Shown one piece after another: positions 34,501 through 44,200 of a DNA stretch of 64,000 bases. Under the pieces are notes generated by a model. The model was not told the DNA's origin. It was given only the letters and a program-made list of their open reading frames with translations, and did no database searches. Position 1 is the first letter of the stretch. Each line of letters begins with the position of its first letter. A program made the translations under genes and the position numbers. Origin of the DNA: Icerya purchasi (lineage: Eukaryota; Arthropoda; Insecta; Hemiptera; Monophlebidae); assembly GCA_039619475.1 (NCBI GenBank), contig CM077116.1:178775863-178839862 (forward strand), written 5' to 3'.

Positions 34501-37222
34501 AAATTTTGAAATTTAAGATCCGAAATTTAAGAAAATCCGAAAACTAAAAAAAAAGTGCACAGCTCCTTTAATGGGAGCTAGTTATTTTTTTTTCATCGCT
34601 AGATATAGGTAAACTATGGAATCCCCAAAATTTCAAACTTAAGAGGACTAAATTTACGAAAATGTCGAAATCAGGCTGCAATAACATTTTTTTGCAAACA
34701 TTTCACAGTCCGTTCTACAGTAGCTACGGGATTGATTTTTTTTTTTTTTTTTGTTAATCTGCGTATTTTCATTCTTACAATACCGCAAAAATTCAAAATC
34801 CAAAAATTTTTGAAAAATGTACAAACAAAGCGGTGAGACAATCATCCTACAGCCATTTTCAGAGTTTCGTTCACAAATCAATGTCTAAAAATGAAATAAA
34901 AATGCGATAATGATGAAAAAAATATTTTACTTCTATATCTACGAGTACATTTTTGGAAAAAAATCCAGATGTCAGCAGCTAAAGCGCTTTCTTATTTTTT
35001 TTTTTTTTTAGTTAACATCTTTTCGATATTAGAATATATGGGTGAAATACAAAACCTCAAATTGTAAAATATACAGAATTCAAGTTCTGAAATGATTGGA
35101 GCGGTGGTCACCGATGGTTTAAAATATTATTGTGAATATTCTGAAAAAGAAAACGAATTTGACCATCGCAACGCAAATTAATAGAAATAAATATTGTCAA
35201 TATCTCATTCTAAAAGAAAAAATGTTCCATATTCCTCTTACATATATTATATTCTACCAGCAATTTCCGTTTTTGAAATATTTAAATCCAAATTTCACTT
35301 TTTTCATTGAGGTATTCATAACCTTTTTTTTTTTTTTATTATTATTAAACGTTATGCGATTGAAGTCCTTTTAAAAAGTTCACGAAGTAAAACAGTTAAA
35401 AATCGGAAGGGTTGGGACGCGAAGCGGCCAGCAATCCAGCCCATTACTATATCCTTATATATATATAAAAATCCCATGTCACAAATGTTTGGTCGAAGTA
35501 ATCTCCGAAACTGCTCAACCGATCTTAATGAAATTTTCACACTACCTGTGATTTAGTCCAGCTTAAAAGATAGATGAAACATTAAAATGAAAAATTACCA
35601 ATACTTTTTAACTAATTTCATTGAATTATGTTATATATCAAAAAAATTTTTAAGAATACCAAATAAATTTAAATACTAGGGGGAAAAATACATATAAAAG
35701 AATGAAATCAGTAAATTAATATTTTTTCAGTAAAATTTTAGGAAAATTATGAAGAAACAAGTTTTATTAATTTTTATTTTTAATTGTGTGGAGTGCATCG
35801 CGAATATTTTTATAATGAAAAAAAAAATCATTGAAATTAAAACTAGTATTAACAATTTTTTGTTACGCTCTATTTATTTTAACCGAATTAATATTTTATT
35901 TTTACGCATTTATTAAAAATGAAATAAGAATTTTTTGGATGCGATATTAGCCAAAAACAGTCAAATAGTTAAAATCCCGAAAACATACAATTTAAACCAT
36001 TAATTTATACATCACCTTAAAAACAGAAAACTTGTATACAACATATCTATCTTAAAATGCATTAATTAAAAATTTTATCGATACTTCATTCTACGATACA
36101 ATTAAAACTATTTTATCTTACCTTTTGGGAAAATTTAAAGATGTATTGAAAACGCCTTCTTTATTATTCGAAGGTGATCGTCGAGTATCATTTGAAGTTG
36201 CCTCTACATTTAGTGAAGAAACCTCTTCAATTTCTTCATTGATTTTTTTCCCACTATCAATCATTACTGTTTTTGAATTATTTATGTGAGGAACAAGCGT
36301 TTGAAAAGATACTTTACTAAGTAATTCATCCTCAAGAAACACGTTAACATCTTTAACACACAAAGACATAATGAAATGTTTTAAATCACACAGTACTTTT
36401 GTCCGTAAAGAATTACTTTTAACAAAATTAAAACGAAAAAGCTTAAAACCATTTACACACATATGCCGGAATATTTTATACTCTACGAAAGTACACGCTG
36501 GATCCGAATTTAGTAGATTTTCATAACATTCTTGCCTGTTGAGAGGTTTTTCATCATTATCTAATAACACCAGTGAATTCTAAAACGTGCACAAAATAAT
36601 TATTATTATAAGAGTAATTAAGTTTAAAATTAGGCTTAAAAATATTTTTGAATTTACCGAAGTTATAGATGTTTTTATAAATTTTATGAATTCCTTAAAC
36701 TACAATTTACATTATATAAAGATTAATTGGTCATACCGTTTCCCACAAAAATAATGCTTCTTCTGGATAGAGGTAAGTAATTTTCTTTTCCGTGTGTCCT
36801 AAAGTATCTAAGTATTTACCTGCCGGTTTTGTTACGCGTGCTTTTTTAACTTCTGGTTTCCATACAGCGTGAAATGGAATATTTCTATAGTAAAAAATAT
36901 ATATGTATATTAAAAAAATTTAAAAAAGAATAAATAGAAGTAATTAAAATAAGTCAGTGCATCAAACAAAAAAATATTCATACTTGCGATTAACAGATGA
37001 TTCTTCCAATAGTTCTTTATGTTTTTGAAGAATAGTATCTATTTCTGTTCTTTCTATTTCTACATCTTCGACAACGCAAATTTTTCTACCGATTGCCGGC
37101 AATTTTTTTTTCCTTTTTACGTCGATATTACTAAAAGAATAAATTTTTAAGTATTTATTTAGTAGTTAAACACATTTAAAAACAATAAATAAAATGGACA
37201 AATTGCGGAATTACCTTTTCAT
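22353..37222 (-). CDS. TSEN54: tRNA-splicing endonuclease subunit Sen54 (complete, 7 exons)
   Basis: Sen54 is the structural partner of the catalytic subunit Sen2 in the heterotetrameric nuclear endonuclease that cuts introns from pre-tRNAs (known for the family). Coding joins on the minus strand: 37222-37215, 37130-36984, 36884-36737, 36579-36122, 34170-33464, 24635-24476, 22500-22353; this gives 591 codons plus TAA, against about 526 residues in human. Residues ~53-150 carry the N-terminal Sen54 fold, with motifs NIPFHAVW, LYPEEALFLWE and FVEYKIFRHMCVNGFKLFRF. Residues ~514-575 carry the C-terminal fold, with KYEVYRPSSKFPK, PPPHYRIMIL and IPLLFAIV. The centre (~255-489) is hydrophilic and not alignable by eye. 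All junctions are GT-AG and the phases agree. The exon 5 acceptor is the weakest call. Introns 4-6 are long and transposon-filled. The gene lies head to head with IFT56. Confidence 0.93.
22501..24475. other. TSEN54 intron 6
   Basis: 1,975 bp, strongly AT-rich with A-runs. The only notable feature is the G-rich tract at 23519-23543; an 89-codon plus-strand frame at 22936-23205 is low-complexity and not credible as a gene. Confidence 0.6.
23519..23543 (+). repeat. G-rich tract, predicted G-quadruplex
   Basis: G5-TT-G5-T-G12 on the plus strand, inside TSEN54 intron 6 and on the strand opposite to its RNA sense. Extreme in a region of about 25-30% GC. Confidence 0.75.
24476..24635 (-). CDS. TSEN54: TSEN54 exon 6 (C-terminal Sen54 domain)
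   Basis: Acceptor attattttag, donor gtaaga, 160 bases, residues ~490-542. The run KYEVYRPSSKFPKTKRPPPH followed by YRIMIL matches the Sen54 C-terminal signature, in which an aromatic-x-V-Y strand is followed by F(R/K)K, Pro-rich turns and a (Y/F)R(I/V) strand. Intron 5 upstream is 8.8 kb and carries several transposon relics; intron 6 is 1,975 bp. Confidence 0.92.
25676..26782. mobile_element. Mariner-derived inverted-repeat element with extra-long arms
   Basis: The arms at about 25676-26043 and 26449-26782 are inverted copies of each other with scattered mismatches and small indels. Inside them is a TA-flanked mariner-like end, CGAGGTGCGATCAAAAAGTA, whose copies bound 25778-26696 (919 bp). 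Each arm, read outward, also carries a mariner transposase C-terminal scrap (IPEKAFQQCFSK, then an SNGINI-like piece). The inverted homology extends about 90-100 bp beyond the TIRs, so the flank was duplicated too. It lies in TSEN54 intron 5. Confidence 0.75.
27864..28240 (+). pseudogene. Tigger/pogo-type DDE transposase relic
   Basis: TRLLWRKMPNRKFLAEEKK matches the TGLFWKxMPxRT(F/Y)xxxEEK block of Tigger transposases, followed by RKLLKPRAF (KPLxVxxSxxPRAxK region, damaged). After a frameshift comes CFIPDVKSYLKKKNSAFKVS then TDNAPGHPEQP, the VDNAPGHP catalytic block. Sequence after 28160 is too decayed to read. It lies in TSEN54 intron 5. Confidence 0.8.
28860..31130 (+). mobile_element. LINE, 5'-truncated, with RT domain and poly-A tail
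   Basis: Three open pieces form one RT protein. At 28869-29225 is a Lys-rich linker, ending near FSKGHEGIEIANRISREFKN. At 29272-29505 come IIDGLKDTKATGLDGI (K(S/T)xGxDGI motif) and RIPDGLKISKTRPIYKK. At 29582-30082 come TQYGFQKSKST, TFIDLTGAFETIDHKIL (motif A), VGVPQGSSLAPILFIIYTN and YSFADDIATVT (catalytic FADD at 29981-29992). A C-terminal portion follows to 30832. An A16 tail ends at 31130. Four frame changes; this CR1/jockey-like copy is relatively young compared with the others but non-functional. Confidence 0.85.
33464..34170 (-). CDS. TSEN54: TSEN54 exon 5 (central, family-specific region)
   Basis: A 707-base open exon encoding residues ~255-489, rich in Ser, Asn, Asp and Lys, with no domain I recognise. 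The donor at 33463 (gtatag) leaves one base, which joins the next exon as GCG (Ala). The acceptor at 34171-34172 is the only nearby AG that keeps frame with exon 4 (AG+C=Ser). The better-looking cttttcag eight bases downstream would put TAA in frame unless a small exon of length 3n+2 lies in intron 4. The exon is supported by its long open frame and matching downstream phase, not by homology. Confidence 0.75.
34171..36121. other. TSEN54 intron 4
   Basis: 1,951 bp, AT-rich. It holds a diverged direct repeat (34416 and 34705) and, at about 35450-35560, a segment with the wording ...GTCGAAGTAATCTCCGAAAC, then CTGCTCAACCGATCTTAATG, common in insect interspersed repeats (from memory). A small hidden TSEN54 exon here cannot be excluded. 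Confidence 0.5.
34416..34825. repeat. Diverged direct repeat, period about 289 bp
   Basis: The stretch CAGCCCATTCTATAGTGG followed by GTTAATAGGGGTATTTTCAT and AATACCGCAAAAATA at 34416 reappears as CAGTCCGTTCTACAGTAG, GTTAATCTGCGTATTTTCAT and AATACCGCAAAAATT at 34705. A weaker third copy may start near 34970. Confidence 0.6.
36122..36579 (-). CDS. TSEN54: TSEN54 exon 4 (rest of N-terminal domain, linker)
   Basis: Acceptor cgttttag, donor gtaaga, 458 bases, residues 102-253. The first 50 residues (LNRQECYENLL, FVEYKIFRHMCVNGFKLFRF) align with the helix-strand unit of Sen54, where human has an xQVFSHLKRLGYVVRRF-type segment. The remainder is a poorly conserved linker. The exon ends with two bases (AG) of a split codon. 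Confidence 0.95.
36737..36884 (-). CDS. TSEN54: TSEN54 exon 3 (start of N-terminal Sen54 domain)
   Basis: Acceptor tactatag, donor gtatga, 148 bases, residues 53-101. It contains NIPFHAVWKPE and the hallmark GKYLDTLGHTEKK...LYPEEALFLWE, matching the conserved Sen54 segment in which a Gly-Lys-x-(W/L)-x-T-(M/L)-G motif is followed by a (L/Y)xPEEAL(Y/F)L strand-helix. It ends in phase 0 at Thr. Intron 3 is 157 bp. Confidence 0.95.
36984..37130 (-). CDS. TSEN54: TSEN54 exon 2
   Basis: Acceptor ttcttttag, donor gtatga, 147 bases, encoding residues 4-51 and part of 52. It is a lysine-rich stretch (VKRKKKLPAIG) followed by an acidic/charged helix-like segment (EDVEIERTEIDTILQKHKEL). Sen54 proteins carry a basic N-terminal leader before the folded domain, so this fits, but on its own it would not identify the family. 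Intron 2 is 99 bp. Confidence 0.85.
37215..37222 (-). CDS. TSEN54: TSEN54 exon 1 (start codon)
   Basis: Only eight coding bases (ATGAAAAG), giving Met-Lys and two bases of the next codon, followed by donor gtaatt. I chose this ATG because the exon 2 frame stays open from its acceptor and the two-base overhang plus the first T of exon 2 makes a Ser codon. There is no other ATG at the head of exon 2. Intron 1 is 84 bp. Confidence 0.75.
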
Positions 37223-38282
37223 TATTGTTAATTAATGACCACTTTTTCATTACATTTACATGAAACCACTTTTTTTTACGAAACAAACAATATTCCACAA
37301 CTACGCCGTATGTTTACAAAATAAAACTTCAGCTTCTGGAAATTTGTGAGAAACCGGCGAAGAATCAGTGTATTCATATTTGCCGCATAAATAATTTAAA
37401 ATTACATAAATCGCTAAAACAATTATCGCGTAAAAACACTTTGACCAAATTTTAGATTAATTTAATAAGATAGAAAAATCACAAATTATCAAATAAAATA
37501 CAAAAAATGGCAGAATTATCATAATAAAAAATAAAATAAAAACATAATATCACAGAACCTACTTTTCTTTAACACGTTACAAATATTATAACTCATAAAT
37601 TATAATTTAATAGAAAAACGTTTTATTCAGAAAAAATTTATTTAAAACATTTTAATTTTTCGTTTTACTTCACATAAGAATTTACTTAAAATCTAATATG
37701 TAAAGAAGTTTTATATGAACTATCTTTCAGTTCATTAGTATAGGAAAATATTTTACCTAATTCAATGGGAGAATTTTAAAAAACAAACATTTCAATTTTA
37801 TTAAATGATTTATATTTGTTATCATAACAGAAACTATATGATGATAAGTGATCATTTTGATAGCTACATACTACATATGAAATAATCGTTGTGAAAAATA
37901 GAAAAGATGCATTGAATTCAACATTATTTTTAATAATTAACTTCCCATTTTACAATAAATAGAATAATTTTGTTTTTATTAATAGCGTGTTTAAATTAAA
38001 TAATTTTCTTAATTCCCTGCATTTTATAAATGGATTTCTCGCACACATTTTCGAAAAAACTGCGTTATAAAGTCAGTAAATACTTATTCTGACTAATTAA
38101 ATTTTGCTAATATTTTTGATCAATTAATTAATACTTCGTTTCGTGAATTCAAAAGGTTCAAATTCATTAACTATATTGCCTAAATCTTAGTAACCTTGGT
38201 AACTAATTATCAATAAACAAACGATGTAACTGGCCACTTAGTCTATTGCAGAATTTTGATTTCTGAAATTTGTTTCGGAACA
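37223..38282. promoter_or_regulatory. Shared divergent promoter region of TSEN54 and IFT56
   Basis: The 1,060 bp between the two start codons must contain both promoters and 5' UTRs, since no other coding segment or transposon fits here. It is AT-rich with no CpG-dense core and no TATA box I would trust. The one specific motif is the X-box near the IFT56 end. Confidence 0.7.
38190..38203 (+). promoter_or_regulatory. X-box (RFX/DAF-19 type site) upstream of IFT56
   Basis: GTAACC TT GGTAAC is a perfect inverted repeat with a two-base spacer and fits the X-box consensus GTNRCC-N(0-3)-RGYAAC at every position. It ends 79 bases before the IFT56 ATG. RFX factors drive IFT genes from such sites at about this distance in worms and flies (established knowledge). 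Binding here is inferred. Confidence 0.85.
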
Positions 38283-38285
38283 ATG
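38283..38285 (+). CDS. IFT56: IFT56 coding exon 1 (start codon only)
   Basis: The ATG sits exactly at the exon end (aacaATG|gtaaat), so exon 1 contributes only Met before a 78-bp intron. Exon 2 opens at ILSRTKPAV, whereas other IFT56 proteins begin Met-(Met)-Leu-Ser-Arg-(Ala/Thr)-Lys-Pro. Exon 2 has no ATG before this motif, which makes the split the natural reading. Confidence 0.85.
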
Positions 38286-41200
38286 GTAAATTTTTCACCT
38301 ATTTATGAAAAACAAATATATTAAAATCAATACTAATTATTAATATACATTTTTCATTTATAGATTTTATCAAGAACTAAACCAGCTGTAACTCCACCAC
38401 CCTCTGGAACATCAAGTGCTAACAAATTACCATTATTAAATGATTTTGTGGAAAAAAGAGATTATACTGGAGCATTGACTTTATTAGAAGTACTTTAATT
38501 AATTAATTAAATTGCATTACTGATGCATTAATGAAAAATTAAATACTTACGGTTTACATAATTTATATAATGCATACATGTTTATTTTTAGTTTGAAGAA
38601 AGTATTGGAAAGGTTTCTGAATTAAAAAGAAAATGGATGGGTTATTGTTCATTTCACCTTGGAGATTATAAACGAGCTTTAGATATATACGAATCTCTTG
38701 AAAATCCGGAAACACCGACAAACGATAATTCAATAAATTTAGCGTGTTGCTACTTTTATTTAGGAATGTACTCGCAAGCAGAGAAGGTATTCGAATTTTG
38801 TACATAAACTGCTAAATTTATATTGTGAAATTTTTATCTCATTCAGTGAAGATTAAGGGTGTAATGAGTTCAAACATTAATATTACAATAACTTCAGATT
38901 ACATTTTTTTTTTTGTTTTCAATAAATAATTTTATGAAATATGGTAATATAAAAAATATCAGCTGTTTCTGAAGACGAAATTTTAAAAACATTACTAATT
39001 TGTTGTATATTTAAAATGCTACTCAACTCACAAAAATTCAGAAGTTATTTTACATATAGACTTGAAATTCAGTGCATAGATCCCATTTGGCTGTTAAATG
39101 TTTATTAGGAACGGATTTTTAAATTTTCGGTGTCTAATATTGACTATAAGAAATCCGCGGTAAATAAAATGAAATTTCTGGAACAATGATGGTTCTAGAT
39201 TCTAATTTTCCTTTTACAAGTATATATAAAACAGTTCGAAATCTAGTATATAAGTTTTCTTCAACCATTATTATGCGCTCGCTAAGAAAAAAATTTACAT
39301 TTTATGAAGAAAACAAATAATTTATGTTAGCCATCTGACTTTTTGCAAAGATTTAGTTCTTTTAAATTTCCCACGCATTTCTATTTTATTAGCAAATTCA
39401 AATATAATGAAATATAGTGTGAAATAGAATGCAACAGATTTCGCATTTTTCACTGTAATTAAGTCTAAAAAGGAATAATGAAATAAATTGTTTTTAATTC
39501 TTATACAAATTACCCGTGTTGTATTTGTATGTGGTTTCATTATGTCCATAACTTTCTTGGCAAGTTAAAACCCAGGAATTATTTTGACCGGTACGTCGAT
39601 GAATTCTTTTCTATTCTTCTCGACACCGTACATTTATTCCACTGAATTCTTTTTTCATTAGATTCTCCGATGTTTTATAAGCTGGCTTTCTCCACTTCAG
39701 TCATTGCGGAGCCTCATGTCCACCGTATTGGAAGTTTTGCGTTCATTGAATACTTTTTCCAATTCTTCATTGTAGTTTTCTGTTGATGTAAATGAGTGAA
39801 CATGATATTTGACAGCACTGGTAATCAATCTAATGGAGTGTAACTGGTTGTGTTACTTCGTATCTTATTTTGCGTTAATAGTGTTTCAATGGCTGTTCAA
39901 ATTCGATTGATATTGTGTGTCATGTGTTCATTAATTAGCAAAGGATTTGTGATGCCGTTAATCATTGGTATTTAGGCTGTATGTCTAAATTTACCATCCA
40001 TGGAACCAACTCCGAACTCATGGCGACGGGAAAGATATTTCGTTATGAGTTTCAAGTTTCAGGAGAGCTAAAAACAATAGAGTTCGTTAGCGACTGTAGG
40101 GAAAAGAGGAATATTTTGTACTGCTAATTTTCGAATTTCAATTATTTATTAACAAATTCAGATCACCAATAAACAAGTGAAATATAAAACTTTTTTCATT
40201 TTCGCTCCGTAATCACAATCGATTGTGTCTGTCAGTTTCCTAAATTAATATAATTAATTTTAGGCCATATTATTTCAATATTATAAATGTACCATATCTT
40301 GAATTATTGTCTACTATACGTGTCATTAGACACAGTAACTACTACTGCATATTACATTACAACTGTCACTTTGTTAGAATGTTACTTATAACCTATAATT
40401 ATATTTGGTCATACTTATATCACTTTAATATTAAACATTTATTTAATTTCAATATAATACATACCATACGCAATTGCAATAATGACCACATTAATTCACA
40501 GTGTTCTTGCTGATTTCTAAAAAAAGGGGATTATATGTTCGCCATATATTTTTTCATGTTTGTTTATACATAACTCAACTGTGTGAACCGATTTTAATGA
40601 TTCTTTGTTTATTCGAAAATATATCAGCCAATAGTAATATCATATGAGTACCGATGAATAACACAGAGGCGCAGTAGTTGTGTCAAATAACGTGAAAAAA
40701 GGTGGTCTCTCAAGAAAAATTATTATAATACAAACATTATTGACACTTCAAATATTTAAATTAGAAAAAAAAATTTCGATGTAGCTATCAAAAAACTTAA
40801 AATATTACCAGGTTAATTGTCATGAATGGGTAGATTTGAGTAATGGAAACGAATTTGAAATCCCTATAGCACCATTTACAAGTTCATCACTGACGAATAT
40901 ATTGAGCCTTTACATTACCGCATATAATTTTTGACCATGTGGAGTGATTCAAATAATTCTTTTTGTATTAGAAGATGTATCGTTTAGGAGTAGCCCCGTA
41001 TGAGTACCGATGAATATCGGTGAGTACTGACTGAGCAGTCATTAAATAAGGTTAAGAAAGGGGTGTCCTTAGAGACATACTTTTTTCCCCTTTTATATGG
41101 CAGACAATAATTAGTTAAAATTTCTTCATTAGAATCTAGGGAAAATATGAACACCTAAAATTTTAAAATTAAAAGAACGATGAACGCGAGTGATAACGTA

Positions 41201-44200
41201 TTACCAACATTACATCTGTATGGAAATTTAGATTCGAATAAAGATAATGAATTTGAAACCCTCATAGTGCGCGTCTACAATTTTTAGTATTTTTTTTTGC
41301 AATAGACTCCAGTTCAAATTTAGATTTCCGAAATATTACGAACGATGAATCATCGGCGTGTGCACATGAGTCGACATTTTTGCTCTGCTGTAATTTAAGG
41401 ACTTCATCGAACATGATGATCCAAAAAAGTGGACCCTAACACATTACCCTGTGAACAGCACCGATGGTAATTTTACAAATTGTTATGTTCCCTATTTGGA
41501 ATATAACTTTTTTACCTGCAAGGTAATAATATAGAACGTTTAATAGGAGCCTGTCTTTATCTAGTAGCATTTTCGGTTATTTAAATAAGACCGGGGGGTT
41601 AGCATTTATCAAAAGCTCTTTTGATATTAGTTTCAGTTATTATTGTTAATGCCGGTTTGATTTTTAAACTGTATAATTCGTTATGTGTTCTGCTGATATA
41701 CCATATTTTTCATCGAGGATTTTTTTTTTCTTTTATATAGCGAGCCATTTGGTTTTTGTAACAATTTTTCATATTTTTCACTGAAAGAATTAAATAGGCA
41801 TATAGGTATCATCGTACTTGCTTCTCTGTCACATGTTTGTAATAAAATCACATTTGCTTCCTTGTACGGTTTTGAAAAGCATTGTAACCAATAAACTTTT
41901 GGTACATATTGTTTATAAAGTTCGGAAAGAATTTGTAAATTAATTTGATTACCTTATTATTTTATAAATGGATTGTTATTGCATCTTAAGAGCCTGCTTA
42001 TAACGAGATTATGTCTGAAAGCTTTTTAATACAATTTACTTCTAAAAATTTGAAAATCGTAATTTTGTATAATCTATTATCTCATGTTTATATTTGAAAC
42101 GTTTAATGGTAGCTGCAATTAATTTGAAAAATTTCATTCTAAGCACTATCAAAAACTTCCACTTAACTAAGCCGTATACGTAATGTTTTCTGAAATGAAA
42201 CAATTTTTGCTCCACTCTTAGGGAATTCGAAAAAATTAGGGAACAAACAGAAAAATTTAAAACGAATGAAAACTTGTTTATTTATAAATATTTGTTCTTC
42301 TGAGAAGTGGATATATTGATGGAAATTAACTTTTATTTTCTCTTTATATTAATAGGCGCTGGAAAAAGTTCCTTTATCTCGATTAAAAGTTCGCCTATTA
42401 TTCCATCTCGCTCATAAACTGAACGATGAGAATAAATTAATGGAATTTCACCAACAGTTAGCCGATGTTATTGAAGATCAGTTATCATTAGCTTCGATTC
42501 ATTATTTAAGAGCTCATTATCAAGAAGCTATCGATATTTATAAACGTATTTTACTGGACAATAGGTGAGTACTCATTATTTTGTAATTCATCTTTGACCA
42601 GCTTGAAAACACTGTTGATTTAAGAATTATAATAAAATATCAAGTACACCGAAGATTTCATACGATTTTTCAACGTAATGAAGTAAGAATTTCACGCGTG
42701 ATTTTCATAAATTCGTATTATGATATTTTGAAATTGTGTTTTGTTCTGTACCTATTTGTTACTGCTTAACAAAGTAATTACTGAATTGATTCCGATAAAA
42801 TTTGGGCTATGAGTAATTTAAAATTTGGAGAAGTAATGCATAACGCACAAGATCGATTCCGAGATAACCAGTTTAGCAACAAGCGGAAAAAATGTTTCTA
42901 TCTTTTACGAAGGGGAAAATAAACTAGTTTCTTACATGTATTTTGATTTTGCTTAGTAATTCAGCTTCTACTTTTTTTTCACTTTACATAATTTATAAGT
43001 TTTTAAGTAAAAATATTAAAACATGCCTCGTAAGCGCAAATTAAACTCATGGCGGAGTTCTAATTAAGTTCAAACGATGAAAGCTAAAAAATAAATAATA
43101 GTCAGATGAATAACCGTAAATGACACAATTCTACTGAAGAGGTCAATTTCGCAGTACATAATATTGACTAAAATTTTCCTGAATGCTTTGATGGGCTTAT
43201 TGCTCCCGTGAGCAAAACTTATAACGGATTTTATACATAGCAGTCAGAAGCTGCATTATAATTTCGACGAGCGTCCGCAGCCCCGTGTATAATGAGCTGG
43301 TCGTTATCAAAACCAATTTCTATACTATACTTTTTTAAGGATTTTATGATCTCTTTTAATATTATATTAAATTATCCGACAATATATCAAAAATGTATTT
43401 ATTTTTACACCTCGTATATTATCTCAGTTATATAAAAAATTTATACATTATATAGATTTACGAATTTCGCATATTATCAACCACATACGTAAGAAAAATA
43501 TTGATCTTTTTGTGTATAGTGTCCGAAATTATTCGATATTATATAAAATGACTAATATATCTGAACTATACTTACTTCTGCAGTTTTCCTAACATGTACG
43601 CTTTGAAAAGTGGTAAAAGAATCGTTTAACTAAGAAATTATACACATATACTAGCTGTTACCCACGGCTTTGCCTGCGAATTTATCGCCATTTTCTTCGA
43701 TCACTTCCGTCATCTGTGGGGAGGGGGTATTTTCAATAAAACAGTATTCATTATTGACGCCATACGTATTAAAATATATGTTTTATTGCGAATGTCACAA
43801 CCAAAGGTAATGTGACTCAGAGACTAAGAATAATGGTAAAAATGAGAAAAAAGGTTGAATTTCAATATGAATAAATAACAGATGAAATAAAGGTAGCTAT
43901 TACAAAATCAAATACTACGGTGTTTTTTGCTCCAATATGAAAGAATAAAAAAATTCAAATTCGGTATCATTTATGGTTACATAGACAAAAATTAAGATGG
44001 CTGTGAACTATTACAAAATTACGAGTAACCTGCTAATTTCTCTTCATTGTTCAGTTGTTTTTTATGTAGTTTTCCATTTATTCGTTATTACGATAGGTTT
44101 GTCCACAGAATGATATTGATTGTATTAACGTTACATTAAAATTGTTTAACACGGATAAATTTTTAATATAAACAATAAAATTAAATGAACAAGTTAAGAG

